Assembly (NCBI GenBank): GCA_039683515.1
Contig: JBDKRG010000037.1
Span: forward strand, 1 to 20,968
From: JAJFUE01 sp039683515
Lineage (GTDB): Bacteria > Sumerlaeota > Sumerlaeia > MVZB01
DNA length: 20,968 nt
Reading direction: 5' to 3'
The notes under the pieces: model-generated
Told to the model about the DNA's origin: nothing
The model's input: the letters and a program-made list of their open reading frames with translations, nothing else
Database searches by the model: none
In this document: in pieces, positions 1 through 7,136 of the stretch
Position numbering within the stretch: the first letter of the stretch is position 1
How the letters are laid out: every line of letters starts with the position of its first letter
Translations under genes and position numbers: made by a program

Positions 1-126
1 GGCGACAACATCGTGCTCGAGGGCAAGCTGATCACGCCGATCGCGATGGAAGAGGGTCTTCGGTTCGCGATCCGCGAAGGCGGCCGCACGGTCGGCGCCG
101 GCGTCGTCGCCAAGATCATTCAGTAA
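1..126 (+). CDS. tuf: Elongation factor Tu, C-terminal end (partial)
   Basis: The first 41 codons of the window read straight into a TAA stop and match the end of EF-Tu domain III, including GLRFAIREGGRTVGAGVV, which is almost invariant in bacteria. EF-Tu is the cytoplasmic GTPase that brings aminoacyl-tRNA to the ribosomal A site. The GTPase domain and the start lie upstream of the window, so the gene is cut by the window edge and not truncated in the genome. Its position 85 nt before rpsJ is the usual link between the str and S10 clusters, so rpsJ and later genes may be partly transcribed from a tuf or str promoter outside the window. Confidence 0.97.
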   Translation, partial: GDNIVLEGKLITPIAMEEGLRFAIREGGRTVGAGVVAKIIQ

Positions 127-133
127 GTAACCT

Positions 134-194
134 GGTAGGCGCTTCGGCTCGAAGCGACATTCGAATCAGCGTCGGGTCGAAGCCCCGACCTACC
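134..194 (+). repeat. Structured repeat, family A, three-way-junction form
   Basis: The tuf-rpsJ spacer is almost filled by a foldable element. Outer arms GGTAGG (134-139) and CCTACC (189-194) enclose two hairpins: CGCTTCG/CGAAGCG at 140-146 and 150-156, and GTCGGG/CCCGAC at 171-176 and 184-189. The right arm recurs inverted at 16025-16050 with a 19-nt exact match, and the left hairpin recurs at 16810-16835, so this is an interspersed family. The role is unknown; it could shape mRNA processing between tuf and rpsJ. Confidence 0.7.
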
Positions 195-211
195 ATGAGG
201 CGGATAAGGCA

Positions 212-529
212 ATGGCAGCTTCGTCAAAGATCCGGATTAACCTGAAGGCGTTCGATCATCGCCTGCTCGACCAGTCGGTTGGCGAGATCGTCGACACGGC
301 CCGCCGCACGGGGGCCAAGATCGCGGGACCCATCCCGATGCCGACGCGCATCAGCAAATACACCGTGCTGCGCTCGCCGCATGTCGACAAGAAATCGCGC
401 GAGCAGTTCGAAATGCGCCGTCACAAGCGCATGGTCGACATCCTGGAGCCGAATCAGAAGACACTGGACGCATTGACTGAATTGGATTTACCCGCTGGGG
501 TCTACGTCGAAATCAAGCTGACGAATTGA
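212..529 (+). CDS. rpsJ: 30S ribosomal protein S10
   Basis: A 105-residue protein, against 103 in E. coli. It has the S10 core, including IRINLKAFDHRLLDQSV at the N-terminus and GPIPMPTRISKYTVLRSPHVDKKSREQFE (given here as consecutive parts: GPIPMPTRIS, KYTVLRSPH, VDKKSREQFE) in the middle. S10 sits in the head of the small subunit; in the NusB-S10 complex it also takes part in transcription antitermination. The ATG follows an AAGG purine run by a few bases. It is the first gene of the S10 cluster, 85 nt after tuf and 98 nt before rplC. The tuf-rpsJ spacer carries a family A repeat. I see no convincing promoter of its own. Confidence 0.97.
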   Translation: MAASSKIRINLKAFDHRLLDQSVGEIVDTARRTGAKIAGPIPMPTRISKYTVLRSPHVDKKSREQFEMRRHKRMVDILEPNQKTLDALTELDLPAGVYVEIKLTN

Positions 530-547
530 GCGGCACAGCAGGGTCAA

Positions 548-564
548 GGCCGGGAATGCCGGCC
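548..564 (+). other. GC-rich hairpin in the rpsJ-rplC spacer
   Basis: A perfect 6-bp inverted repeat, GGCCGG (548-553) and CCGGCC (559-564), with a 5-nt loop lies in the 98-nt spacer. No U-tract follows, so it is not an intrinsic terminator. It could be an mRNA stability or processing structure, or chance in GC-rich DNA. Confidence 0.35.
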
Positions 565-627
565 AACCGGTGACGCGGCCCCGACGGCCGCCGCCGGCAA
601 GAGCCCCCGCCACGAGGAGCGCTCGGA

Positions 628-1269
628 ATGATAGGGATACTGGGTAAAAAACTGGGCATGACGCGCATCTATGATGCAGCCGGGACGGTGATTCCGGTCA
701 CGGTCATACAGGCTGGCCCCTGCCCGGTGCTGCAGATCAAGAATGTGGAGCGGGACGGTTACAACGCCCTGCAGCTCGGGTTCGATCCGATCCCCGAGCG
801 CAAGGCGAACAAGCCGATGACCGGCCACTTCAAGCGGGCCGGCGCCACGCCGCAGCGGCTTGTGCGCGAAGTCCGCATCGACAGCCTTGACGGCTTCTCC
901 CTGGGCCAGCAGCTCGACCTGAGCCTGTTTGCCGTCGGCGAGAAGGTCGACGTCATCGGCGTCAGCAAGGGCCGCGGGTTCGCGGGCCCGATGAAACGCC
1001 ACCATTCGAGCCGCGGTCCCGAGACGCACGGCTCGATGTATCACCGCCGCGCCGGTTCCGTCGGCGCCAGCGCCGACCCGTCGCGAGTCCTCAAGGGCAA
1101 GCACATGGCCGGCCACATGGGCGCCGAACAGGTCACCGCGCAGAACCTCGTCGTCGTGCGCATGGACCCGAGCAACAACCTGCTCGTCGTCCGGGGTTCG
1201 GTCCCGGGCCACAACAACGGCTACGTGATGATCCGCAAAAAGCGCTCGCGCGCCGCGGCCGGCAAGTAG
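628..1269 (+). CDS. rplC: 50S ribosomal protein L3
   Basis: The 213-residue product (E. coli 209) begins MIGILGKKLGMTRIYD, the typical bacterial L3 start. The central extension that reaches toward the peptidyl transferase centre is present: GVSKGRGFAGPMKRHH at about 111-126 and GSVGASADPSRV at 143-154. L3 is an early assembly protein of the large subunit. The position matching the glutamine methylated by PrmB in E. coli is in GASADP and is not Gln here, as in many other phyla. GAGGAG lies about 9 nt before the ATG. rplD follows after 12 nt. Confidence 0.97.
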   Translation: MIGILGKKLGMTRIYDAAGTVIPVTVIQAGPCPVLQIKNVERDGYNALQLGFDPIPERKANKPMTGHFKRAGATPQRLVREVRIDSLDGFSLGQQLDLSLFAVGEKVDVIGVSKGRGFAGPMKRHHSSRGPETHGSMYHRRAGSVGASADPSRVLKGKHMAGHMGAEQVTAQNLVVVRMDPSNNLLVVRGSVPGHNNGYVMIRKKRSRAAAGK

Positions 1270-1281
1270 AGGTAGCAGCCA

Positions 1282-1902
1282 ATGGTAAGCATGACCTTAC
1301 ATAAAGCCAACGGGGGCGAGGCCGCGCTCGAACTGAGCGACGCGGTCTTCGCGACCGAGGCCAACGCCCACTGCGTCCGCGCCGCCGTGGCCCAGTACCT
1401 GGCCAACCAGCGCGCCGGCACGCACGCCACCAAGATGCGCGGCGACGTCAGCGGCGGCGGCAAGAAGCCCTTCAAGCAGAAGGGGACCGGCCGCGCCCGT
1501 CAGGGTTCCAGCCGCGCCCCGCAGTATCGCCACGGCGCCATCATCTTCGGGCCCCAACCGCGCGATTATTCCTACCGCATCAACAAGAAGGTCCGCCAGC
1601 AGGCCTACCGCTCGGTCCTGAGCGATCTGGCCAAGGCCGGCCGCCTGATCGCGGTCGAGGGGTTTGCCCTCGAGTCGCCCAAGACGAGCCAGATGGACAA
1701 GGCGCTGCGCGGCCTGGGCGTTGACGGCCCGACGCTGCTCCTGGTCGATCAGGCCGACGACGTTCTGGCCCTGTCGGTCCGGAACCTGCCGTGGGTGACG
1801 ATGATTAACGTCGACAACCTGAACGTCTACGACCTGCTCGTCCACGACTACGTCGTCGCGACGGCCGGGGCGCTCAAGCGGGTCGAGGAGCAATACGCAT
1901 GA
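1282..1902 (+). CDS. rplD: 50S ribosomal protein L4
   Basis: A 206-residue protein. It contains the L4 exit-tunnel loop, with GGGKKPFKQKGTGRARQGS at about 58-76 and HGAIIFGPQPRDYSY after it. L4 helps nucleate large-subunit assembly and lines the nascent-peptide tunnel. In E. coli it also represses the S10 operon by attenuation at a leader; I cannot identify an equivalent leader here. An AGAGGTAG purine run lies before the ATG. The stop overlaps the rplW start by 4 nt (ATGA), which suggests translational coupling. Confidence 0.97.
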   Translation: MVSMTLHKANGGEAALELSDAVFATEANAHCVRAAVAQYLANQRAGTHATKMRGDVSGGGKKPFKQKGTGRARQGSSRAPQYRHGAIIFGPQPRDYSYRINKKVRQQAYRSVLSDLAKAGRLIAVEGFALESPKTSQMDKALRGLGVDGPTLLLVDQADDVLALSVRNLPWVTMINVDNLNVYDLLVHDYVVATAGALKRVEEQYA

Positions 1903-2192
1903 GCAAGCACCCTTACCAGATCCTGGTCGGGCCGGTCCTGACCGAACGGGCCACCGCCGGCCAGGGCAATCCGGAGCCCAAGTACACGTTCAAGGTCAAC
2001 GTCGACACCAACAAGGTCGAAATCCGCAAGGCCATTGAGCGGGCCTTCAACGTGAAGGTCGTCAAGGTGAACACCGTCCTGATGAAGGGCAAACTCAAGC
2101 GGCTTCGGATGGGCCAGCCCGAGGGGCGGCGCGCCGACTGGAAAAAGGCCGTTGTGACGCTGGCCGAGGGCCAGAGCATCAATCTGATCTAA
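1899..2192 (+). CDS. rplW: 50S ribosomal protein L23
   Basis: A 97-residue protein with the L23 fold signature: the N-terminal HPYQILVGPVLTERAT segment and the central YTFKVNVDTNKVEIRKAIE strand-helix unit. L23 lies at the polypeptide exit and is the docking site for trigger factor and SRP. The start ATG overlaps the rplD stop, and GAGGAG is embedded in the end of rplD at good spacing. rplB follows after 17 nt. The C-terminus has the basic KGKLKRLRMGQPEGRRADWKK stretch (KGKLKRLRMG then QPEGRRADWKK) found in bacterial L23. Confidence 0.97.
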   Translation: MSKHPYQILVGPVLTERATAGQGNPEPKYTFKVNVDTNKVEIRKAIERAFNVKVVKVNTVLMKGKLKRLRMGQPEGRRADWKKAVVTLAEGQSINLI

Positions 2193-2209
2193 AGCGCGGG
2201 TATATAGCG

Positions 2210-3037
2210 ATGGCGATCAAGAGCTTTAAACCAATCACGGCCAGCCGCCGCACGATGACGGTGATCGATTACTCGGTGCTGACCGACAAGCGCCCCGAGC
2301 GGTCGCTCACCGAGCGGCTGAGCGAGAAGAGCGGTCGCAACAACACCGGCCGCGTCTGCGTGCGCCGTCGCGGCGGCGGCCATGCCCGCCTCTACCGCGT
2401 CATCGATTTCAAGCGCCAGAAGGACGGCGTCCCGGCCAAGGTCGCGGCGATCGAGTACGATCCCAACCGCTCCTCGTTCATCGCCCTGCTGCACTACGCC
2501 GACGGCGCCAAGGCCTACATCGTCGCCCCCGAGGGGCTCGTGGTCGGCGCCAAGGTCGAGTCCGGCCCGCAGGCCGACATCTCGGTCGGCAACGTCCTGC
2601 CGCTGAAGAACATCCCGGTCGGCACGACGGTGTCGTGCATCGAGATGAAGCCGGGCAAGGGCGCCCAGATGGCGCGCGCCGCGGGCTCGTCGGTCCAGCT
2701 GATGGGCCGCGAAGGCCGCCGGGCGATCCTGCGCATGCCGTCGAGCGAAGTTCGCGTCGTCGATGTCGACTGCCGGGCGATGATCGGCGCGGTCGGCAAC
2801 TCCGACCACTCCAACGTCAGCATCGGCAAGGCCGGCCGCTCGCGCTGGATGGGCCTGCGGCCCAAGGTGCGCGGCGTCGTGATGAACCCGGTCGACCACC
2901 CGCACGGCGGCGGCGAGGGCCGCACCAGCGGTGGCCGCCACCCCGTGACCCCGTGGGGCAAGCCGACCAAGGGCGCCAAGACGCGCCGGCGCAAGCTCGC
3001 CAGCGACCGCCAGATCATCCGCCGGCGCAAAAAGTAA
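2210..3037 (+). CDS. rplB: 50S ribosomal protein L2
   Basis: A 275-residue product, the usual bacterial L2 length. The most diagnostic part is MNPVDHPHGGGEGR at 225-238. His230 corresponds to the E. coli histidine 229 implicated in peptidyl transferase activity. A basic C-terminal tail follows, from GGRHPVTPWGKPTKG to the RRRKK end. L2 is needed for subunit association, tRNA binding and catalytic-centre structure. The SD sequence before the ATG is weak, and 17 nt separate the gene from rplW, so coupling to upstream translation is likely. Confidence 0.97.
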   Translation: MAIKSFKPITASRRTMTVIDYSVLTDKRPERSLTERLSEKSGRNNTGRVCVRRRGGGHARLYRVIDFKRQKDGVPAKVAAIEYDPNRSSFIALLHYADGAKAYIVAPEGLVVGAKVESGPQADISVGNVLPLKNIPVGTTVSCIEMKPGKGAQMARAAGSSVQLMGREGRRAILRMPSSEVRVVDVDCRAMIGAVGNSDHSNVSIGKAGRSRWMGLRPKVRGVVMNPVDHPHGGGEGRTSGGRHPVTPWGKPTKGAKTRRRKLASDRQIIRRRKK

Positions 3038-3062
3038 GACCTGGAGCGAACGGAGCTAAGAC

Positions 3063-3347
3063 ATGGCCCGCAGCCTTAAAAAGGGACCTTATTACGACCT
3101 GAAGCTGGCCGAGAAAATCCGCCAGCTCAATAACCGCGGCGAAAAGCGCGTGATCCGCACGTGGGCGCGCGCCTCGATGGTGACCCCCGACATGGTCGGC
3201 CACACGATCGCCGTCCACAACGGCAAGCAGTTCATGACCGTCTATGTCGACGAGAACATGGTCGGCCACAAGCTGGGCGAGTTTGCGCCCACGCGCACGT
3301 TCCGCAGTCACGGCGGCAAGCAGGCCAAGGCCGCGACATTGAAGTAA
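3063..3347 (+). CDS. rpsS: 30S ribosomal protein S19
   Basis: A 94-residue protein beginning MARSLKKGPYYDLKL, with the S19 core RTWARASMVTPDMVGHTIAV and the motif MVGHKLGEFAPTRTFRSHGG. S19 is in the head of the small subunit with S13 and contacts the large-subunit bridge region. GGAGC is about 8 nt before the ATG. The gene sits 25 nt after rplB and 16 nt before rplV, the canonical position. Confidence 0.97.
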   Translation: MARSLKKGPYYDLKLAEKIRQLNNRGEKRVIRTWARASMVTPDMVGHTIAVHNGKQFMTVYVDENMVGHKLGEFAPTRTFRSHGGKQAKAATLK

Positions 3348-3363
3348 GCGAGGGAGAACGAAA

Positions 3364-3768
3364 ATGAGCCGAGCCCGAGCCGCGCGCCGTCCCGAACTGG
3401 GCGAATTCGTCGCCAGCGCCCGCGCCCGTTTCCAGCGGGTCTCGGCGCGCAAGGCGCGCCAGGTTGTCGATTTGATCCGCGGCCTGACGGTGGCCGAAGC
3501 CAACATCCGCCTTCTGCACATGCACCGGCCGTCGGCCGGGATCATCGTGGAGAACGCGCTGAAGTCGGCCATCGCCAACGCGACGGTCAAATACAAGGAA
3601 CAAGAGGAAAAGGATGCCGCCGAGCGCGTCAACGACCTGCTGGTCGGTGACGTCCAGGTCGACGGCGGCCCGATCATCAAGCGGTTCCGCCCGCGGGCCA
3701 TGGGCCGCGCGTGCACGATCCGCAAGCGGATGGCACACGTGACGATCAAGCTCTACGAGCAGGTCTGA
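3364..3768 (+). CDS. rplV: 50S ribosomal protein L22
   Basis: A 134-residue protein, longer than the 110 of E. coli because of extra N-terminal residues and a charged KYKEQEEKDAAERVND segment. The family core is present: RVSARKARQVVDLIRG near the N-terminus, the long beta-hairpin region GGPIIKRFRPRAMGRACTIR that lines the exit tunnel, and HVTIKL at the C-terminus. GAGGGAG precedes the ATG. rpsC follows after 14 nt. The charged insertion is modest and occurs in other phyla. Confidence 0.96.
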   Translation: MSRARAARRPELGEFVASARARFQRVSARKARQVVDLIRGLTVAEANIRLLHMHRPSAGIIVENALKSAIANATVKYKEQEEKDAAERVNDLLVGDVQVDGGPIIKRFRPRAMGRACTIRKRMAHVTIKLYEQV

Positions 3769-3782
3769 TAGGAGAAGATACG

Positions 3783-4442
3783 GTGGGTCAGAAAATCAAT
3801 CCGATCAGCTTACGGCTGGGGATCACGCGCTCGTGGGACTCGCGCTGGTACACGACGCCGGCCAACTACGCCGCGTTCCTGCACGAGGACATCTTCCTGC
3901 GCGGCTATATCAAGAAGCGCTTCCACCATGCGGGCGTCGCCAGCATCCTGATCGAGCGCGCCGGCAACCGCTGCAAGATCACGATCGCGACGGCGCGGCC
4001 GGGCATCATCATCGGCCCCAAGGGGAGCGAGATCGACTCGCTGCGCCGCGACCTGGAGCAGCGCACCGGCAAGACCGTCACCATCAATATCGAAGAAGTC
4101 AAGCGCACGGAACTGTCGGCGCAGCTCGTGGCCGAGAACGTGGCCAGCCAGCTGCAGCGCCGCATCGGCTTCCGCCGCGCGATGAAGAAGACGATGCGCA
4201 GCGTCATGGACGCCGGCGCCCTCGGCATCAAGATCGGTTGCTCGGGCCGCCTGGGCGGGGCCGAGATGTCGCGCTACGAATGGTACCGCGAGGGGCGCGT
4301 CCCGCTTCATACGCTGCGCGCCGAGATCGATTTCGGCCTGGCCGAGGCGAGAACCAAGTTCGGCGCCATCGGCATCAAGGTTTGGATCTTCAAGGGCGAG
4401 GTGTTCGCCAAGACTCAGGCGCGCGCCAAGGCCAAGGCCTGA
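3783..4442 (+). CDS. rpsC: 30S ribosomal protein S3
   Basis: A 219-residue protein read from a GTG start. I chose it because bacterial S3 begins (M)GQKINPISLRLG and AGGAG lies just upstream. An open frame extends further 5', but that part overlaps rplV and has no S3 similarity. The KH domain carries GIIIGPKG at 74-81, the RNA-binding loop. The C-terminal S3 domain includes GAEMSRYEWYREGRVPLHTL and KVWIFKGEV. S3 lies at the mRNA entry channel and contributes to helicase activity. rplP follows after 33 nt. Confidence 0.97.
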   Translation: MGQKINPISLRLGITRSWDSRWYTTPANYAAFLHEDIFLRGYIKKRFHHAGVASILIERAGNRCKITIATARPGIIIGPKGSEIDSLRRDLEQRTGKTVTINIEEVKRTELSAQLVAENVASQLQRRIGFRRAMKKTMRSVMDAGALGIKIGCSGRLGGAEMSRYEWYREGRVPLHTLRAEIDFGLAEARTKFGAIGIKVWIFKGEVFAKTQARAKAKA

Positions 4443-4475
4443 GGCCGACGGGAGCCAACGGGAGAATAGACGATC

Positions 4476-4889
4476 ATGTTAATGCCCAAGAGAGTAAAAC
4501 ACCGCAAGGTGCAGAAGGGCCGCCGGCGCGGTCTGGCCTGGCGCGGCTCTGAGCTGGCCTTCGGCGAGTTCGGCCTGAAGGCCCTGGACGACGCCTGGGT
4601 CACCAACCGGCAGATCGAGGCGGCGCGTATCGCCATCACCCGCCACGTCAAGCGCGGCGGCAAGCTGTGGATCACCTGCTTCCCCGACAAGCCCTTCACC
4701 AAGAAGGCCGCCGAGACCCGCATGGGCAAGGGCAAGGGCAACCCCGAGGGTTGGGTCGCCGTCATCAAGCCCGGCCGCATCATGTTCGAGATCGAGGGCG
4801 TCGACGAGCCGATGGCGCGCGAGGCGATGAGACTGGCCTCCCACAAGCTGCCGATCAAGACCGCGTTCGTCAAGCGCGCGGGCGACTGA
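4476..4889 (+). CDS. rplP: 50S ribosomal protein L16
   Basis: A 137-residue product starting MLMPKRVKHRKVQKGRRRG, very close to the common MLQPKRTKFRK start of L16. The conserved middle includes RRGGKLWITCFPDKPFT-type sequence (KRGGKLWITCFPDKPFT) and MGKGKGNPEGWVAVIKPGR. L16 is a late assembly protein near the A-site tRNA elbow and the central protuberance. GGAG lies about 12 nt before the first ATG; a second in-frame ATG two codons later is possible but would remove the conserved ML start. rpmC follows after 11 nt. Confidence 0.97.
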   Translation: MLMPKRVKHRKVQKGRRRGLAWRGSELAFGEFGLKALDDAWVTNRQIEAARIAITRHVKRGGKLWITCFPDKPFTKKAAETRMGKGKGNPEGWVAVIKPGRIMFEIEGVDEPMAREAMRLASHKLPIKTAFVKRAGD

Positions 4890-4900
4890 GGTTGGAACCA

Positions 4901-5101
4901 ATGAACAAGAAATCGGCCAATTACCGCAACATGACCGCCGAGGAGCTGGTGGACCAGCTCGATCAGCTCCAGACCGAGCTGTTCAATCTGCGCGTCAAGA
5001 ACACGACCAAAGAGCTGCAGGACACGAGCAAGATCCGCGAGACCCGGCGCACGATCGCCCGGGTGCGGACCCTTCTCGGCGAAATGCGGGCAGCGAAGTA
5101 A
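4901..5101 (+). CDS. rpmC: 50S ribosomal protein L29
   Basis: A 66-residue protein with the two-helix L29 pattern: MTAEELVDQLDQLQTELFNL, followed by ETRRTIARVRTLLGEM. L29 sits next to L23 at the tunnel exit. The ATG at 4901 has GAGG upstream and gives the standard length. An open frame continues upstream through rplP in another phase but lacks any L29 features. The gene lies 11 nt after rplP and 30 nt before rpsQ. Confidence 0.96.
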   Translation: MNKKSANYRNMTAEELVDQLDQLQTELFNLRVKNTTKELQDTSKIRETRRTIARVRTLLGEMRAAK

Positions 5102-5131
5102 CCGAGCAGAGCACGAACAAGAGGGTGCATA

Positions 5132-5401
5132 ATGGACGGGAAGACGACAGATCGCGGCAACGTCAAGGAGCGCACGGGCAAGGTCCTGAGCGCCCGCATG
5201 GACAAGACGATCGTGGTGGCGGTGGACCGGCTGGTCCAGCACCCGCTCTACGGCAAGACGGTGCGCCGCACCAAGAAGCTTTACGCCCATGACGAGCAGA
5301 ACCGCTGCCACGAGGGCGACGTGGTCAAGGTCATCGAAACCCGGCCGATGTCGAAGCTGAAGCGGTGGCGGGTCAGCGCCATTCTCGAGCGCGCCAAGTA
5401 A
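5132..5401 (+). CDS. rpsQ: 30S ribosomal protein S17
   Basis: An 89-residue OB-fold protein with the S17 signature RTGKVLSARMDKTIVVAVDR, then HPLYGKTVRRTKKLYAHDE and the GDVVKVIETRPMSKLKRWRV C-terminal half. S17 is a primary 16S rRNA-binding protein of the small-subunit body. AGAGGGTG precedes the ATG. It is flanked by 30-nt spacers on both sides. It is slightly longer than the E. coli protein (84) at the N-terminus. Confidence 0.97.
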   Translation: MDGKTTDRGNVKERTGKVLSARMDKTIVVAVDRLVQHPLYGKTVRRTKKLYAHDEQNRCHEGDVVKVIETRPMSKLKRWRVSAILERAK

Positions 5402-5431
5402 CGCCCAAGTCAGTGATGGAGTGGCACAGGC

Positions 5432-5800
5432 ATGATTCAGGAATATACCGAACTCGAAGTGGCCGATAACAGCGGCGCCAAGCGGCTGCGGGCCTTCAAG
5501 ATCCTTGGCGGCTCCAAGCGCCACTACGGCTACATCGGCGACGTGATCGTGTGCTCGGTGCGCGAGGCCGCCGCCGACTCCAACATCAAGAAGGGCCAGG
5601 TCGTCAAGGCGGTCATCGTCCGGACGGTCAAGGAGATCGGCCGCGAGGACGGCTCCTACATCCGGTTCGACAACAACGCCGCCGTGCTGATCAACAACCA
5701 GAACGAGCCGGTCGGGACGCGCATCTTCGGCCCCGTCGGGCGCGAGCTGCGCAAGGCCAACTTCATGAAGATCGTGTCGCTGGCCCCTGAGGTCATGTAA
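5432..5800 (+). CDS. rplN: 50S ribosomal protein L14
   Basis: A 122-residue protein, the usual length for L14. It starts MIQEYTELEVADNSGAKRL, with the conserved ADNSGAK motif, and ends FGPVGRELRKANFMKIVSLAPEV. L14 forms part of the intersubunit bridges and is the docking site for RsfS. GGAG is upstream of the ATG. rplX follows after 26 nt. The central FDNNAAVLINNQNEPVGTRI segment is highly conserved. Confidence 0.97.
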   Translation: MIQEYTELEVADNSGAKRLRAFKILGGSKRHYGYIGDVIVCSVREAAADSNIKKGQVVKAVIVRTVKEIGREDGSYIRFDNNAAVLINNQNEPVGTRIFGPVGRELRKANFMKIVSLAPEVM

Positions 5801-5826
5801 GAGAACTCGAAAAGGAATCGGCAGCC

Positions 5827-6177
5827 ATGAGTCTGCGCATACGTAAGGGCGACAAGGTGATGGTGATCTCGGGAGTCGTTGACAACGATCCCGAAAAGGG
5901 GCGCCATATGAAGGGCGTGGTCGGCACGGTCCTGTCCGTCCAGCCCAAGAAGGGGACGGCGATCGTCGAAGGCGCCAACCTCATCGTCAAGCACCAGAAG
6001 GCCCGCAACCAGAACGAGCAGGGCGGGCGCATCCGCCGCGAGGCCCCCATCCCGCTCAGCAAGCTGATGCTGGTCGACGCCAAGGGCCGCGCCGCCAGGT
6101 TCAAGGTCCGCAAGAACGACAAGGGCGAGAAAGAGCGCGTGCTCAAGCTCAAGGGCGAGAAGGACGTGATCGTTTGA
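5827..6177 (+). CDS. rplX: 50S ribosomal protein L24
   Basis: A 116-residue protein with an N-terminal KOW motif (RKGDKVMVISGVVDNDPEKG; also GVVGTVLSVQPKKGTAIVEG) and the bacterial L24 continuation NLIVKHQK...GGRIRREAPIPLSKLMLVD. L24 is one of two assembly-initiator proteins of the large subunit and lies near the tunnel exit. AAGGA is before the ATG. The C-terminal lysine-rich tail is a little longer than in E. coli (104). A 9-bp tandem repeat begins immediately after the stop. Confidence 0.96.
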   Translation: MSLRIRKGDKVMVISGVVDNDPEKGRHMKGVVGTVLSVQPKKGTAIVEGANLIVKHQKARNQNEQGGRIRREAPIPLSKLMLVDAKGRAARFKVRKNDKGEKERVLKLKGEKDVIV

Positions 6178-6213
6178 TCGACGGATCCGACGTATCCGGC
6201 CGATCCGACCGAT
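6178..6213 (+). repeat. Degenerate 9-bp tandem repeat, four units
   Basis: Directly after the rplX stop, four consecutive 9-mers run to 6213: TCGACGGAT, CCGACGTAT, CCGGCCGAT, CCGACCGAT. They fill about half of the 65-nt spacer before rplE. The alternating GATC and CCG content allows several weak hairpins. It resembles the other simple intergenic arrays in this window. Confidence 0.7.
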
Positions 6214-6242
6214 CGAACTGATTCCGCCAAGGATAACCACAG

Positions 6243-6869
6243 ATGGCCAAGAAGACCGACAAGACCGAAAAGACCGATAGCAAAGCCAAGGCGACCGAGG
6301 CGCCGGCCCCGCTGCCGCCCGATTACCGGCCGCGCCTGTACACGCTGTACCTGGACAAGATCCGCGGCGAGCTCAAGGCCGAGATGAGCCTGGGCAACGT
6401 CATGCAGGTTCCGCGCCTGGAGAAGATCGTCCTGAACATGGGCGTCGGCGAGGGTTCGCGCGACGAGAAGATCCTCGTCATGGCCGAGGAGGACCTGGCC
6501 AAGATCACCGGCCAGAAGCCCCGGCGCAACAAGTCCCGCATCGCCGTCGCGGCGTTCAAGCTGCGCAAGGGGATGCCGGTCGGCGCGACCGTGACGCTGC
6601 GCGGCTGGCGGATGTACGAGTTCCTCGAGCGCCTGATCAACGTCGCGATCCCGCGCATCCGCGACTTCCGCGGGCTGCCCCCGCGCTCGTTCGACGGCCG
6701 CGGCTGCTACAGCTTCGGCATCCGCGAGCACGTGATCTTCACCGAGATCGAGGCCGACAGCCGGCCCCAGCCGTTCGGCATGGACGTGACGTTCGTCACC
6801 AGCGCCGCGGACAACGACGGGTGCAAGCGGCTGCTGCGCAAATTCGGGATGCCTCTGCGCGAGAGCTGA
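6243..6869 (+). CDS. rplE: 50S ribosomal protein L5 with N-terminal extension
   Basis: A 208-residue protein, about 29 longer than E. coli L5 (179). The L5 core starts near YRPRLYTLYLDKIRGEL and includes EKIVLNMGVGEG, TGQKPRRNKSR, FKLRKGMPVGATVTLRG, MYEFLERLI and GIREHVIFTEIE. L5 binds 5S rRNA and P-site tRNA in the central protuberance. The first 25 or so residues (MAKKTDKTEKTDSKAKATEA, then PAPLPP) are low-complexity Lys/Thr/Asp and probably disordered. AGGATAA lies before the ATG, supporting this long start; no shorter start keeps the core intact as well. Confidence 0.95.
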   Translation: MAKKTDKTEKTDSKAKATEAPAPLPPDYRPRLYTLYLDKIRGELKAEMSLGNVMQVPRLEKIVLNMGVGEGSRDEKILVMAEEDLAKITGQKPRRNKSRIAVAAFKLRKGMPVGATVTLRGWRMYEFLERLINVAIPRIRDFRGLPPRSFDGRGCYSFGIREHVIFTEIEADSRPQPFGMDVTFVTSAADNDGCKRLLRKFGMPLRES

Positions 6870-6889
6870 GGTAGGATAGGCTTTTGAGT

Positions 6890-6912
6890 GCCCGGGCCCC
6901 GGGGGGCCGGGC
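6890..6912 (+). other. Very GC-rich hairpin in the rplE-rpsN spacer
   Basis: The spacer between rplE and rpsN holds a near-palindrome of C and G only: GCCCGGGCC (6890-6898) pairs with GGCCGGGC (6905-6912), with one bulged G. No U-tract follows, so it is not a typical terminator. It could stabilise or process the transcript, or act as a translation buffer before rpsN. The function is not shown. Confidence 0.45.
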
Positions 6913-6935
6913 GAGTTGAGACAAGGAGTGCCATC

Positions 6936-7121
6936 GTGGCCAGGACCTGCATGATCGCCAAGTCGAAGCGCAAGCCGAAGTACGCAGTTCGGCAGCATAA
7001 CCGCTGCCAGGTCTGCGGCCGCTCGCGCGCCTACATGCGGCAGTTTAAAATGTGCCGCCTGTGCTTCCGTAAATACGCCAGCTGGGGCCAGATCCCCGGC
7101 GTCACCAAATCGAGCTGGTAA
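6936..7121 (+). CDS. rpsN: 30S ribosomal protein S14, zinc-binding type (type Z)
   Basis: A 61-residue protein, the length of the short zinc form of S14 rather than the ~100-residue zinc-free form. Its four zinc ligands are visible as CQVC (24-27) and CRLC (40-43), and it ends SWGQIPGVTKSSW like other type Z proteins. S14 is in the head of the small subunit. The GTG start at 6936 follows AAGGAG at good spacing; an upstream in-frame ATG would add a proline/glycine-rich segment from the spacer hairpin and is unlikely. rpsH follows after 15 nt. Confidence 0.97.
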   Translation: MARTCMIAKSKRKPKYAVRQHNRCQVCGRSRAYMRQFKMCRLCFRKYASWGQIPGVTKSSW

Positions 7122-7136
7122 ACCGAGGGAGATAAC

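Noticed and set aside
544..1212. A 222-codon minus-strand open frame opposite rplC
   Set aside because: Antisense shadow of L3; no independent support.
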